Shown here: one piece after another, positions 8,652-16,918 of the stretch
Position numbering within the stretch: the stretch's first letter is position 1
Layout: every line of letters starts with the position of its first letter
Assembly (NCBI RefSeq): GCF_006476045.1
Contig: NZ_SRZY01000027.1
Span: 186,001-250,000 of the forward strand
DNA from: Sphingobacterium lumbrici
Lineage (GTDB): Bacteria; Bacteroidota; Bacteroidia; Sphingobacteriales; Sphingobacteriaceae
Reading direction: 5' to 3'
Length of the DNA: 64,000 nucleotides
The notes under the pieces: model-generated
What the model was told of the DNA's origin: nothing
Seen by the model: only the letters and a program-made list of their open reading frames with translations
Databases searched by the model: none
Translations under genes and position numbers: made by a program

Positions 8652-9974
8652 ATGATTACTGAGATAGTTATTATCCTCGTTTTAATTTTATTTAATGGTG
8701 TTCTGTCGGCTTCGGAGATCGCTATTGTTTCAAGTAGAAAGGCCCGATTGCAGGCTGCAAGTGCTAAAAGTCCGGGTGCAAAGGCTGCAATCAAACTAAA
8801 AGAAAACCCAAATCAGTTTTTATCTACGATACAAATTGGTATAACCTTAATCGGAATTCTAACGGGATTCTTTTCGGGGGGAGTTATTTCTTCTTACTTA
8901 TCCGAGATATTTAATCAGAACACCTATTTAGCTCCATATAGCGATCAGTTATCGATCATATTGGTGGTATTTGTCATCACTTATCTTTCTTTGGTTATTG
9001 GCGAATTGGTCCCAAAACGCCTTGGCATGGCTATACCCGAAAGATATTCCGCTATCATTGCTATTCCAATGACAGTCTTGAGTCAGGTCGTTAAACCATT
9101 TGTATGGTTACTAAGCATATCAACCGATTTCCTTGTTAAATTATTAAATATCAAGGTATCTAAAAATACGGTCACAGAAGAAGAAATTAAAGCATTGGTT
9201 GACGAAGGAGTTGACAGTGGGGTAATTGAAGGGTTCGAACACGATTTGGTGGATAGGTTACTTAATATTGGCGACAAGCGGGCTATCAATATGATGGTAC
9301 ACCGCAGTGACATTACGTATTTGGATTTAGAGAACACCTTTGAAGAGAACAAAAAAAACATCTTGGAAAGCGAGCACACGGAGTACCCGGTATGTGATGG
9401 CAACTTTGATAATATAAAGGGCATTGTGCATACCAAAACACTTCTGAAAAGTTACATTAACGGTACAGAAATAGAGTTGGAAAAATTAGTTCAGCCTATC
9501 CCTTTCGTCAACGAGAATAGTAGTATCTACAATGTGCTTGAAATCCTAAAAAATGCACATGTATTACAGGCAATCGTAATAGATGAATATGGCAGTCCCC
9601 AGGGTATCATTACCATGAAAGATATATTAGCTGGCCTAGTAGGAAGTTATGACAATGCGAATGAACCCAAAAACAAATTATTCCGACAACGGGAAGATGG
9701 TTCATTTATAATAGATGGTCGTTATCAATTGGACGATTTCTTTGAAAAATTTGAAATTGAACTTTCAGATGAGGATGAAGAAGAAATTGGGAATATCACC
9801 ACTGTTGGTGGTTTGGTATTCCTTTTACTGGATCACGTACCCATTGAAGGTGAGGTCATTACTTTCAAGGGGTATCGTTTCGAAGTAATCGATATGGATG
9901 GTAATCGTATTGACAAAATTGCGTTCTCAACAATTAAAGATCACAACAGTTCAATGTCTTTCGATATTGATTAA
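8652..9974 (+). CDS. CNNM/CBS/CorC-HlyC family membrane protein (hemolysin-like)
   Basis: 440 residues. The N-terminal CNNM (DUF21) membrane domain spans about residues 1-190 with four hydrophobic segments, beginning with a small-residue-rich segment SASEIAIVSSRKARLQ. Two CBS motifs follow (about 205-330, including VLQAIVIDEYGSPQGIITMKD) and a CorC/HlyC-type C-terminal domain (about 345-425). Family members act in magnesium/cobalt transport or its control; the hemolysin label is historical. Its stop codon overlaps the stop of the convergent thioredoxin gene by 3 bases. Confidence 0.9.
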   Translation: MITEIVIILVLILFNGVLSASEIAIVSSRKARLQAASAKSPGAKAAIKLKENPNQFLSTIQIGITLIGILTGFFSGGVISSYLSEIFNQNTYLAPYSDQLSIILVVFVITYLSLVIGELVPKRLGMAIPERYSAIIAIPMTVLSQVVKPFVWLLSISTDFLVKLLNIKVSKNTVTEEEIKALVDEGVDSGVIEGFEHDLVDRLLNIGDKRAINMMVHRSDITYLDLENTFEENKKNILESEHTEYPVCDGNFDNIKGIVHTKTLLKSYINGTEIELEKLVQPIPFVNENSSIYNVLEILKNAHVLQAIVIDEYGSPQGIITMKDILAGLVGSYDNANEPKNKLFRQREDGSFIIDGRYQLDDFFEKFEIELSDEDEEEIGNITTVGGLVFLLLDHVPIEGEVITFKGYRFEVIDMDGNRIDKIAFSTIKDHNSSMSFDID

Positions 9975-10270
9975 TCCAATTGTTTCTCAATAAGAGTGGT
10001 AAGATCCGATCGTAGCAGCAATCCACTCTGACGCCATATTTGGATACCGTTTTTAAATAGTATTAACGTAGGGACACCCTGAACCTTAAAATTTGCAGCC
10101 AGAGATTGATTTCTATCAACATCTATTTTAATTACTGATAGCTTATCACCAAAATGCGTCTTTACCTCTTTCAAAATGGGAGCCAATGTTTGACAAGGGC
10201 CACACCATTCTGCAGAAAAATCAACTAATACGATTGTGCTCTTTTGAATTATTTCATTAAAACTAGCCAT
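9971..10270 (-). CDS. Thioredoxin
   Basis: 99-residue cytoplasmic dithiol oxidoreductase. The redox motif WCGPC is at residues 22-26, preceded by VDFSAE, and the cis-Pro segment GVPTLILFKNG is present, matching the full thioredoxin fold. It is slightly short (family about 105) but complete. It lies downstream of the GH25 gene on the same strand with 36 bases between and is convergent with the CBS-domain gene, overlapping it at the stop codons. It could be one of several thioredoxins in the genome, so trxA is not assigned. Confidence 0.93.
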   Translation of the reverse strand: MASFNEIIQKSTIVLVDFSAEWCGPCQTLAPILKEVKTHFGDKLSVIKIDVDRNQSLAANFKVQGVPTLILFKNGIQIWRQSGLLLRSDLTTLIEKQLD

Positions 10271-10306
10271 GTCTATCCGTTTTCTATTACCGATCTTATG
10301 TATATA

Positions 10307-11164
10307 TCAATTACCGAAAGGAACACACAGTCGTTCCAATTGTTCAATGTTGCCGTCAAATAAATTCAAATCTACGTTCCCTCTTATTCCCCTGACACTT
10401 CCTTTCTCCGAAAACTGCCAAAAATTCCAATGCTTCTTCGGGCGTTCCACCCAAAAATTATAGTTGGCGATCCATAGTGTATAATCGGCAAACTCATGCT
10501 CTAGAAAGTCAGTGTAATAGCTATCTCCTGAATAGATAATAGGTCTAACTTTATAATGTGATTCTACGGTTTCCAACCACCTCTTTAATCCTACTTTTAG
10601 ACTATCCATAGATTGCTTTCGGGGTCGTTCTTCGATATCTAGCACCGGAGGAAGATCCCCCGGCATCAACTTTACGGTTTTGATAAAGTTTCTAGCCTGT
10701 TTCACTGAGTTTTCATTCGGACGAAAGTAGTGATATGCTCCTCTAAGTTTAGCACGGCGTTCAGCACTTTTCCAATTCGACTTGTATCTTTTATCTACAG
10801 CTGTTGTCCCCATGGTAGCACGAATGAAAATAAAATCAATGGGAAAGCGATCATTAATTGTATTCACACTCACCCATTCTATATTACCCTGGTATTCACT
10901 GATATCGATACCAAATATTTTGTCATCGAATTTAGACATCAGATAAATATTACGTTCATTATGTTTATCGATCTCTTTGCTGTCACTGGTATATCCACTT
11001 TCAAAAATATTCTTCACAAAAAATCGGATTCCCCCGCGATAGTAGTAAGCAGCAAACAGGATAATAAGAATAGCCGGAATCACAATACTCCAGAATAAAT
11101 AAATCCGTTGTACTTCTTTATCAGATTTTTGCTTTTTCTTGACCGTTCTTCTACTTGTTGTCAT
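10307..11164 (-). CDS. Membrane-anchored glycoside hydrolase family 25 lysozyme
   Basis: 285 residues. A basic N-terminus precedes one transmembrane segment (about 22-41); the GH25 domain runs from FGIDISEYQGN (Asp 87) through RATMGT, GAYHYFRPN and the catalytic pair in PVLDIEE (176-179) to the C-terminal FWQFSEKG..VDLNLFDG. Such enzymes cleave the N-acetylmuramyl-GlcNAc bond of peptidoglycan. With the anchor the enzyme would face the periplasm and act in wall remodelling. It is upstream of the thioredoxin gene. Confidence 0.92.
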   Translation of the reverse strand: MTTSRRTVKKKQKSDKEVQRIYLFWSIVIPAILIILFAAYYYRGGIRFFVKNIFESGYTSDSKEIDKHNERNIYLMSKFDDKIFGIDISEYQGNIEWVSVNTINDRFPIDFIFIRATMGTTAVDKRYKSNWKSAERRAKLRGAYHYFRPNENSVKQARNFIKTVKLMPGDLPPVLDIEERPRKQSMDSLKVGLKRWLETVESHYKVRPIIYSGDSYYTDFLEHEFADYTLWIANYNFWVERPKKHWNFWQFSEKGSVRGIRGNVDLNLFDGNIEQLERLCVPFGN

Positions 11165-11407
11165 ATTGGGGTGAAATTAGTGTATTTCTAATTTATTGGC
11201 AAACTATAATTTGTAATGAGAATCTATCCCTCCAAGGACTAGCTATATATGTACGAAGTATTACTTTTTCAGCTGAAATGCCCTTTTTGCGAAAATAATT
11301 TGACGATATATGTGCTTCCAAAAATTAATCAAGCTCATTTTCAAGGAGTAAAACTTAAAGAATAAAATAAGTTTTGTACATCTACTTAGAATTTCTACTT
11401 TTGTCGC

Positions 11408-11492
11408 GGAGAGCTGGCAGAGTGGTCGAATGCGGCGGTCTTGAAAACCGTTAACTGTCACAGGTTCGGGGGTTCGAATCCCTCGCTCTCCG
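11408..11492 (+). tRNA. tRNA-Ser (anticodon TGA)
   Basis: 85 nt with a 7-bp acceptor stem (GGAGAGC with GCTCTCC, discriminator G), a D-arm with GGCAGAGTGGTCGAATGC, an anticodon loop CTTGAAA with anticodon TGA at 11442-11444, a long class II variable arm, and a T-arm with GGTTCGAATCC. CCA is not encoded. It reads UCN serine codons. A terminator hairpin follows at 11502. Confidence 0.97.
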
Positions 11493-11501
11493 CTCATATA
11501 C

Positions 11502-11530
11502 AGGCTTTATCATGCGATAAGGCCTTTTTT
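11502..11530 (+). terminator. Intrinsic terminator after tRNA-Ser
   Basis: AGGCTTTATC and GATAAGGCCT form a 10-bp stem with one mismatch around ATGC, followed by a T-run at 11525-11530. It lies 9 bases after the tRNA. Confidence 0.75.
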
Positions 11531-12227
11531 GTGAATTTAAGCCATATTTTACCAAAAAAAGCAAATAAAAACACATCTAAAAGCCTATTTATTAGACTTT
11601 CTTGGCACACTTTTTCAGAGACTGCTCCTCAAACCCCGGGTAATAGACAACTTGAGTATCGCAGACTCGACCTACTGTGCCTATGTGGACGAAGGAAAGC
11701 TGCACTCCATGTAGTTTGGCAAGATCGATTACTATTGTCCACGGAACCTGAACAAAATCTTACTGGTCTCAAAGGACAAACGCAGGGGCGGGTGTGATAA
11801 ACAACATATAGTTTTTTTAGGAAGGTACATAGTACGTCCCGGACTACATGTCGTTTATGAAAAACTACACTTAGTTTTATTGATACTGCCATGAGTTTAT
11901 TACGTACTGCAAGTAGTGTGTTGCATACTACAGGCAGTTTATTATATATTGGCAGTATCCTGTAAAGTGTGTAAATAAGCAATTACAATCAAACAATGGG
12001 TTTGTTGACCATATAGGCAAATTACGAATAATTTACTGATGGATAACTAAATTTCAAGTATCAATTTATTGAAGGAGACCGCGATATACTGGTGATCCTG
12101 GATATTTCGGACAGTCACAAATTACGACTGGGCAGAAGGATATACCGATTGTGAAGGCACTGGTGCTGAAATAGAATGTTAAGTTTTTGTTAATTCCGAC
12201 TGAAGGTGTAATATTCGGACAGATCCC
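11531..12227. other. Gene-less stretch with possible decayed coding fragments
   Basis: No convincing intact gene. A 21-bp tandem repeat occupies 11801-11968. Around 12080-12175 two plus-strand frames are open and read like C-terminal ends (one ends IVKALVLK-stop), which may be the remnant of a lost gene. Nothing here was assigned a function. Confidence 0.4.
11801..11968. repeat. Degenerate 21-bp tandem repeat, about eight units
   Basis: Units begin at 11801, 11822, 11843, 11864, 11885, 11906, 11927 and 11948, each exactly 21 bases apart. The central ones start ACTAC or ACTGC with AGTTTATT or similar at mid-unit. On the minus strand a 117-codon frame (11629-11982) reads the repeat as 7-residue units resembling xNKLxVV. 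The exact period of three codons fits either a decayed or very divergent heptad-repeat protein, or non-coding DNA with tandem structure. No start context or flanking domain supports a real protein. Confidence 0.65.
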
Positions 12228-12304
12228 ATCGTTTATATAGTATTCATAATTTAGGTTAATAATTGGTTAGTTAGAAAAACCTGAAGTTCCCCGCTTCAGG
12301 TTTT
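12228..12304 (+). ncRNA. Candidate small RNA or leader, copy 1 of a conserved hairpin element
   Basis: The block from ATCGTTTATATAG through ATTCATAATTTAGGTTAAT to a terminator-type hairpin (AAAACCTGAAG 12276-12286, 7-nt loop TTCCCCG, CTTCAGGTTTT 12294-12304) is repeated with small changes at 18691-18768. Both copies keep the upstream block, the stem CCTGAAG/CTTCAGG and a C-rich loop containing TCCC, while the bases between vary. Conservation of loop and single-stranded block beyond the stem suggests a functional RNA rather than a plain terminator. Function unknown. Confidence 0.5.
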
Positions 12305-12674
12305 CTTTGTATAAAGCTATATTTTGCGTGGCATTCATACAAATATCGTCTTGCTGCATAATCAAATCCTGAACAGGAGGCTCATCCTAGATACGTAACT
12401 GGGATATTGAGGGTTATTCAACGAATCGAACATAAACTGAATATTAAATAAACTAATGTATATCGAATACACAGTATATTTTTTATTGCTGCATACAATA
12501 ACTTTAAAAGCGTGACGTTATAATACTAAAAGAAGTACAAAATCAGATGCTGTGGAGAACACACATCTTCTAGATAAAAGACTTCTTTAACGTATCTGTA
12601 AAGAACAAGCAACACGGCTAATTCGAAAAAGAAACACGGAAACAGAAAAAAGGATACGATAATAAAGAAGTAAG

Positions 12675-12706
12675 AAAGGGTTTAGATGTGATATCTAAAC
12701 CCTTTT
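12675..12706 (+). terminator. Terminator/attenuator-like hairpin before the ABC-F gene
   Basis: A perfect 13-bp stem, AAAGGGTTTAGAT (12675-12687) with ATCTAAACCCTTT (12693-12705), loop GTGAT, followed by T-rich sequence. It lies upstream of the TATATTTG promoter element (12740-12747), so it more likely ends a transcript coming from the left than attenuates the ABC-F gene, unless a promoter lies further upstream. Confidence 0.6.
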
Positions 12707-12739
12707 GCTTTAAAATATGATAAACTAATCAGATTCCTA

Positions 12740-12747
12740 TATATTTG
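12740..12747 (+). promoter_or_regulatory. Bacteroidota -7 promoter element of the ABC-F gene
   Basis: TATATTTG fits TAnnTTTG; it is 26 bases before the GTG start at 12774, implying a leader of about 20 bases. No clear -33 TTTG at the expected distance. Confidence 0.45.
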
Positions 12748-12773
12748 CAGCAAATTTTTAAGACGAATATATA

Positions 12774-14405
12774 GTGATCAACGTAAATAACATCTGTGTT
12801 TCTTTTGGCGGAACAACGCTTTTCAGTGACGTGTCTTTTTCTATCAATGAAAATGATAAAATAGCCCTGATGGGTAAAAATGGCGCCGGTAAATCAACTT
12901 TATTAAAAATAATAGCCGGAGCAGCAAAACCTACCTCAGGTAATATTTCGGGGCCTAAAGACGCAGTTATTGCTTACTTACCACAGCATTTACTAACACA
13001 CGATAACGTAACGGTATTTGAAGAAACTTCTAAAGCTTTTGAGGAGGTTTATAATATGCGTGATGAGCTGGAAGAATTAAACGAACAATTGAATATACGT
13101 ACGGATTATGAAACCGACGATTATATGAAATTGATCGAACGTGTTTCGGAACTGAGTGAAAAATTCTATTCGATCGAAGATACGAACTACGATGCTGAAG
13201 TAGAAAAGGTATTAAAAGGTTTGGGATTTGAACGTACGGATTTCACACGTCAGACATCGGAGTTTTCGGGCGGATGGCGTATGCGTATAGAACTGGCTAA
13301 AATTTTATTAAAAAAGCCCGACTTAATTCTTCTGGATGAGCCTACAAATCACATGGATATCGAGAGTATTCAATGGCTGGAGGATTTCTTATTGAATGCT
13401 GCTAAAGCTGTTATTGTTATTTCTCACGACCGTGCCTTTGTAGATAACATTACCAATCGCACCATCGAGGTGACTATGGGTAGAATCTATGACTATAAAG
13501 CGAAATATAGCCACTACCTGGAATTGCGCAAAGAGCGCCGCCAGCATCAGCTCAAGGCTTATGAGGAGCAACAACGTTTTATTGCCGATAATCAAGAATT
13601 TATAGATCGTTTTAGGGGCACTTATTCGAAAACATTGCAGGTGCAATCCCGGGTCAAAATGTTGGAAAAACTGGAGATTATCGAGATCGATGAAGTAGAT
13701 ACTTCGGCTCTGCATTTGAAGTTCCCACCGTCTCCTCGTTCTGGTCAGTATCCGGTAATCGTGGAAGAGCTGACTAAAGCGTATGGGGATCATGTTGTGT
13801 TCGAGAATGCGGCCATGGTAATCGAACGTGGTGAAAAGGTCGCTTTTGTGGGTAAAAATGGGGAGGGTAAATCCACGATGATCAAAGCGATTATGGGTGA
13901 AATTGATTTTGAAGGCACACTCAAAATTGGTCATAATGCTAAAATTGGATATTTCGCACAAAATCAGGCGGCTTTATTGGATGAAGAATTGACCGTTTTT
14001 GAAACAATCGATCAAATTGCAGTTGGTGATGTGCGTGTTAAAATAAAGGATCTACTGGGCGCATTTATGTTTAGTGGAGATGATACGACTAAAAAGGTGA
14101 AAGTCTTATCGGGTGGCGAGAAAACCCGTCTGGCAATGATTAAACTACTGTTAGAACCCGTGAATGTATTGATTCTCGATGAGCCGACCAACCACCTCGA
14201 TATGAAAACAAAAGACATTATCAAAGATGCCTTACAGGAATTCGATGGCACCTTAATCTTGGTATCTCACGACAGGGATTTCTTGGATGGATTGGCCAAA
14301 AAAGTGTTTGAATTTGGAAATAAACGCGTACGAGAGCACTTTGAAGATATCAAAGGATTCCTGGAATACAAGAAAATGAATAGCTTAAAAGATATTGAGC
14401 GCTAA
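12774..14405 (+). CDS. ABC-F family ATPase
   Basis: 543-residue soluble protein with two ABC cassettes and no membrane domain. Walker A motifs are GKNGAGKST and GKNGEGKST; the signatures are FSGGWRMR and LSGGEKTR; both Walker B segments end in LDEPTNH, the hallmark of ABC-F translation factors that act at the ribosomal E site. The charged linker between the cassettes (about residues 235-300) is present. It starts with GTG at 12774; no upstream ATG gives a better N-terminus. The subfamily (Uup, EttA, YdiF or resistance type) cannot be fixed by eye. It is convergent with the helicase gene, with three bases between the two stop codons. Confidence 0.93.
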   Translation: MINVNNICVSFGGTTLFSDVSFSINENDKIALMGKNGAGKSTLLKIIAGAAKPTSGNISGPKDAVIAYLPQHLLTHDNVTVFEETSKAFEEVYNMRDELEELNEQLNIRTDYETDDYMKLIERVSELSEKFYSIEDTNYDAEVEKVLKGLGFERTDFTRQTSEFSGGWRMRIELAKILLKKPDLILLDEPTNHMDIESIQWLEDFLLNAAKAVIVISHDRAFVDNITNRTIEVTMGRIYDYKAKYSHYLELRKERRQHQLKAYEEQQRFIADNQEFIDRFRGTYSKTLQVQSRVKMLEKLEIIEIDEVDTSALHLKFPPSPRSGQYPVIVEELTKAYGDHVVFENAAMVIERGEKVAFVGKNGEGKSTMIKAIMGEIDFEGTLKIGHNAKIGYFAQNQAALLDEELTVFETIDQIAVGDVRVKIKDLLGAFMFSGDDTTKKVKVLSGGEKTRLAMIKLLLEPVNVLILDEPTNHLDMKTKDIIKDALQEFDGTLILVSHDRDFLDGLAKKVFEFGNKRVREHFEDIKGFLEYKKMNSLKDIER

Positions 14406-14408
14406 TCT

Positions 14409-16319
14409 TTATACCTGTATATCCCATTCCCATACACTGTGATAATGATTAATAGATTCGATATAATCTAAAAAATCTTTATAAAAGCCGTGCTGGCCTA
14501 TTGTACTGCTATCTCCTATCACGATCAGTTTTTTTCTGGAACGGGTCATCGCTACATTCATACGCCGCACATCGGATAAAAAGCCGATGTGCTGCTCTGC
14601 ATTACTCCGGGTTAGGCTGATATAGATAATATCTTTTTCCTGCCCTTGAAAACTATCAATGGTATTGATCTGAATGAAATTGGCTAATGGAACGAATGCT
14701 TCGTCTTGTCCTACTATTTCTTTTAACAAGATCGCTTGTCTTCTATAAGGAGCGATAACGCCTATACTCGGAAATGCCTGATCAGCATAGGTCACCTTGA
14801 GATCCTGGATCAATACACGAAGGTGCATCTTTAAAAAATAAGCCTCCTCGGTATTATAGATGGCTCCATCAACCTGCGTTTCTTCAAATCCTGCACCTGC
14901 CGTATCGATAAAGAGTATGGGAGTTTCATCGTGGCGTAAGGTCCAATCCGATACGGATGTCGCAGCTTGTAATTGATCTCCGTAAAGAGCTCGGGAAGGA
15001 TAGTTCATAATCTGCGCATTCATCCTATATTGAACATTCAACAGCGAAACTGAGGCGGGATAACGTTTCACTAATTTCTCAAATAAAGTATGATAAAGTC
15101 CTTCTTTGGCGTTGCCGTTGGATTTAACGGTAGGAGGCAATTGACAATGATCGCCTGCTAATATCACCTTGTTTGCCTTTAGTATGGGGATCCAGCAGGC
15201 CGGTTCCAACGCTTGGGCGGCTTCATCAATGATAACCGTTTCGTACTGTCTATGACGGATGGTGTGATGATTTGCACCGACTAAAGTTGCGGTAATAACC
15301 TCCACCTTATCCAGGATATCTCCAACGATATAATCCTGAATCCGATCTACCTCTTTCCTGAGTTTACGGGCTTCATCAAACAGGGCCTTCCGCTGCTCAC
15401 GTTCCGACTTACCAAAGTTACGTTTGTACTTTTGCGCCATATCCGTATAAGCACGTGCTTGCTTTTCTAAATTTTTCACTTCTTTATTGGCGCTGTGCCT
15501 GTCAACTTTGGCATCCAATGTCAGCTCCTGAAGGTGATCGGATACCTTGACAGGATTACCGATGCGGGCCACCGAAATCCCGATTGCATCCAGACGCTCG
15601 GTCAATACATCAACAGCTGTGTTGCTGGGAGCCACAAGCAAAAGCTGTTTATTTTTTTGTTTTAACAACGCTTGAACAGCTTTGATCAGGGTTGTCGTCT
15701 TGCCCGTACCCGGAGGGCCATGTAGGATAGTCAGCGGACTGGGGCTTAAAATATGTTGAATGGCAATGTTTTGACTGTTATTAAGGGTAGAGTCTTGATA
15801 GATTACGTCTCCTTGATCTGGCATAATCAACTCCTCCCCTATAAGCTGTCGAATAAGACGCCCTTGTTTAAAATCCGCACGCAGCTCTTTGGCTTGTCCT
15901 AAAGCATCACGCATCTCCCGGTAGGAGTTCTCGTCAAATAATAGATCGACCCCCAGCTTTCCTCTCCGGCTCCATTCCGGCAATTCATCTACCCGAAATG
16001 AAATCCGCATGGTCTCCCGGTTTACAAAGGCTATAATGCCATCAATACGGTCTTCATTGGGAGCATGATTGGAAAATAGGGAAACTGGCATACCAAATCG
16101 AAACCGATGCCCTTCTTCCAGATTATTGGTCTTGCTCAGGCTTATCGTTAGGTAGTCGCCTCGACCGAGCTCACTGTTCGTTATCGAAATTGGAAACCAG
16201 GTTACACCTTGTGCCCGTCGTTCGTTTAGGTTGCTTTTTAAAAGCAGGGCTTCATGTTGGGCTTTATCGTAACGCTGTTCTTCATTTAATAAGGTGGTGA
16301 GCTCTTCAAAATAGTTCAT
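14409..16319 (-). CDS. SF1 helicase of the UPF1/IGHMBP2 (DNA2/NAM7) type
   Basis: 636 residues. Motif I GPPGTGKTTT, motif Ia PSNTAVDVL, motif II VIIDEAAQA, motif III GDHCQLPP, motif IV LNVQYRMN, motif V IDSFQGQEKD and motif VI NVAMTRSRKKL all appear in order. The N-terminal 170 residues form a beta-barrel-like region typical of IGHMBP2-like bacterial helicases, so 5'-3' nucleic-acid unwinding is expected. Its target is unknown. It ends three bases from the convergent ABC-F gene. Confidence 0.92.
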   Translation of the reverse strand: MNYFEELTTLLNEEQRYDKAQHEALLLKSNLNERRAQGVTWFPISITNSELGRGDYLTISLSKTNNLEEGHRFRFGMPVSLFSNHAPNEDRIDGIIAFVNRETMRISFRVDELPEWSRRGKLGVDLLFDENSYREMRDALGQAKELRADFKQGRLIRQLIGEELIMPDQGDVIYQDSTLNNSQNIAIQHILSPSPLTILHGPPGTGKTTTLIKAVQALLKQKNKQLLLVAPSNTAVDVLTERLDAIGISVARIGNPVKVSDHLQELTLDAKVDRHSANKEVKNLEKQARAYTDMAQKYKRNFGKSEREQRKALFDEARKLRKEVDRIQDYIVGDILDKVEVITATLVGANHHTIRHRQYETVIIDEAAQALEPACWIPILKANKVILAGDHCQLPPTVKSNGNAKEGLYHTLFEKLVKRYPASVSLLNVQYRMNAQIMNYPSRALYGDQLQAATSVSDWTLRHDETPILFIDTAGAGFEETQVDGAIYNTEEAYFLKMHLRVLIQDLKVTYADQAFPSIGVIAPYRRQAILLKEIVGQDEAFVPLANFIQINTIDSFQGQEKDIIYISLTRSNAEQHIGFLSDVRRMNVAMTRSRKKLIVIGDSSTIGQHGFYKDFLDYIESINHYHSVWEWDIQV

Positions 16320-16401
16320 ACGGATATTTCGCTATATAACAGGTGCAAAGTAACTGCTTTTTTAACATATCTTAAATCTATTTTCGTATTTTTAAGCGTA
16401 T

Positions 16402-16779
16402 ATGATACATGTAAGCTGCGCTATAATAGAGCACCAAGACAAAATCTTAATCTGCCAGCGATCAATTACGATGAGCTTGCCTTTGAAATGGGAATTTCCC
16501 GGAGGTAAGCTCGAAGCTGATGAAAGCAAGGAAGATTGCCTAACCCGTGAGATCAAGGAAGAATTGAACATAGATATTACAATCGGACGGGAGCTCCCCA
16601 TGGTCGAATACCGCTATCCCGAATTTTTGATCTGCCTCTACCCTTTCGAATGTACTTTGCGGGGCGGCGAATTGCAAGCTACTGAACATGCTCAGGTGAT
16701 CTGGGTGGATAAGGCTGAATTATCAAATTACGAGTGGGCAGAAGCTGATATTCCAATTGTACAGAAATTATTGAAATAG
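16402..16779 (+). CDS. Nudix hydrolase, MutT-like nucleotide pyrophosphatase
   Basis: 125 residues. The Nudix box GGKLEADESKEDCLTREIKE followed by EL fits GX5EX7REUXEEXGU apart from the final Gly, and the flanking KWEFPGG matches (deoxy)nucleoside triphosphate pyrophosphohydrolases such as MutT and NudG. Such enzymes clean damaged nucleotides (8-oxo-dGTP or oxidised dCTP) from the pool. It stands alone between a divergent helicase gene and a TPR gene. Confidence 0.9.
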   Translation: MIHVSCAIIEHQDKILICQRSITMSLPLKWEFPGGKLEADESKEDCLTREIKEELNIDITIGRELPMVEYRYPEFLICLYPFECTLRGGELQATEHAQVIWVDKAELSNYEWAEADIPIVQKLLK

Positions 16780-16918
16780 GAAACATTGATTTGAACAAAA
16801 AAAAATCCGGGATTACTATTAAAACTTAATTAAAATTAACAATAGCGTAATATTATATTCATCTTACGATACTACCTTTAGGGGTTGAAACCTCTCAAAA
16901 ATATTCTTTCAATCCAAA

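Noticed and set aside
11441..11797. 118-codon frame beginning inside tRNA-Ser
   Set aside because: It starts in the tRNA anticodon region and crosses the tRNA terminator.
11801..11968. CRISPR array
   Set aside because: The 21-bp units are contiguous with no spacers, and no cas genes are in the window.
11629..11982. 117-codon minus-strand frame through the 21-bp tandem repeat
   Set aside because: The heptad pattern simply reflects the DNA repeat. The last 45 residues have no recognisable content and there is no promoter or partner domain. Reported as a repeat instead.
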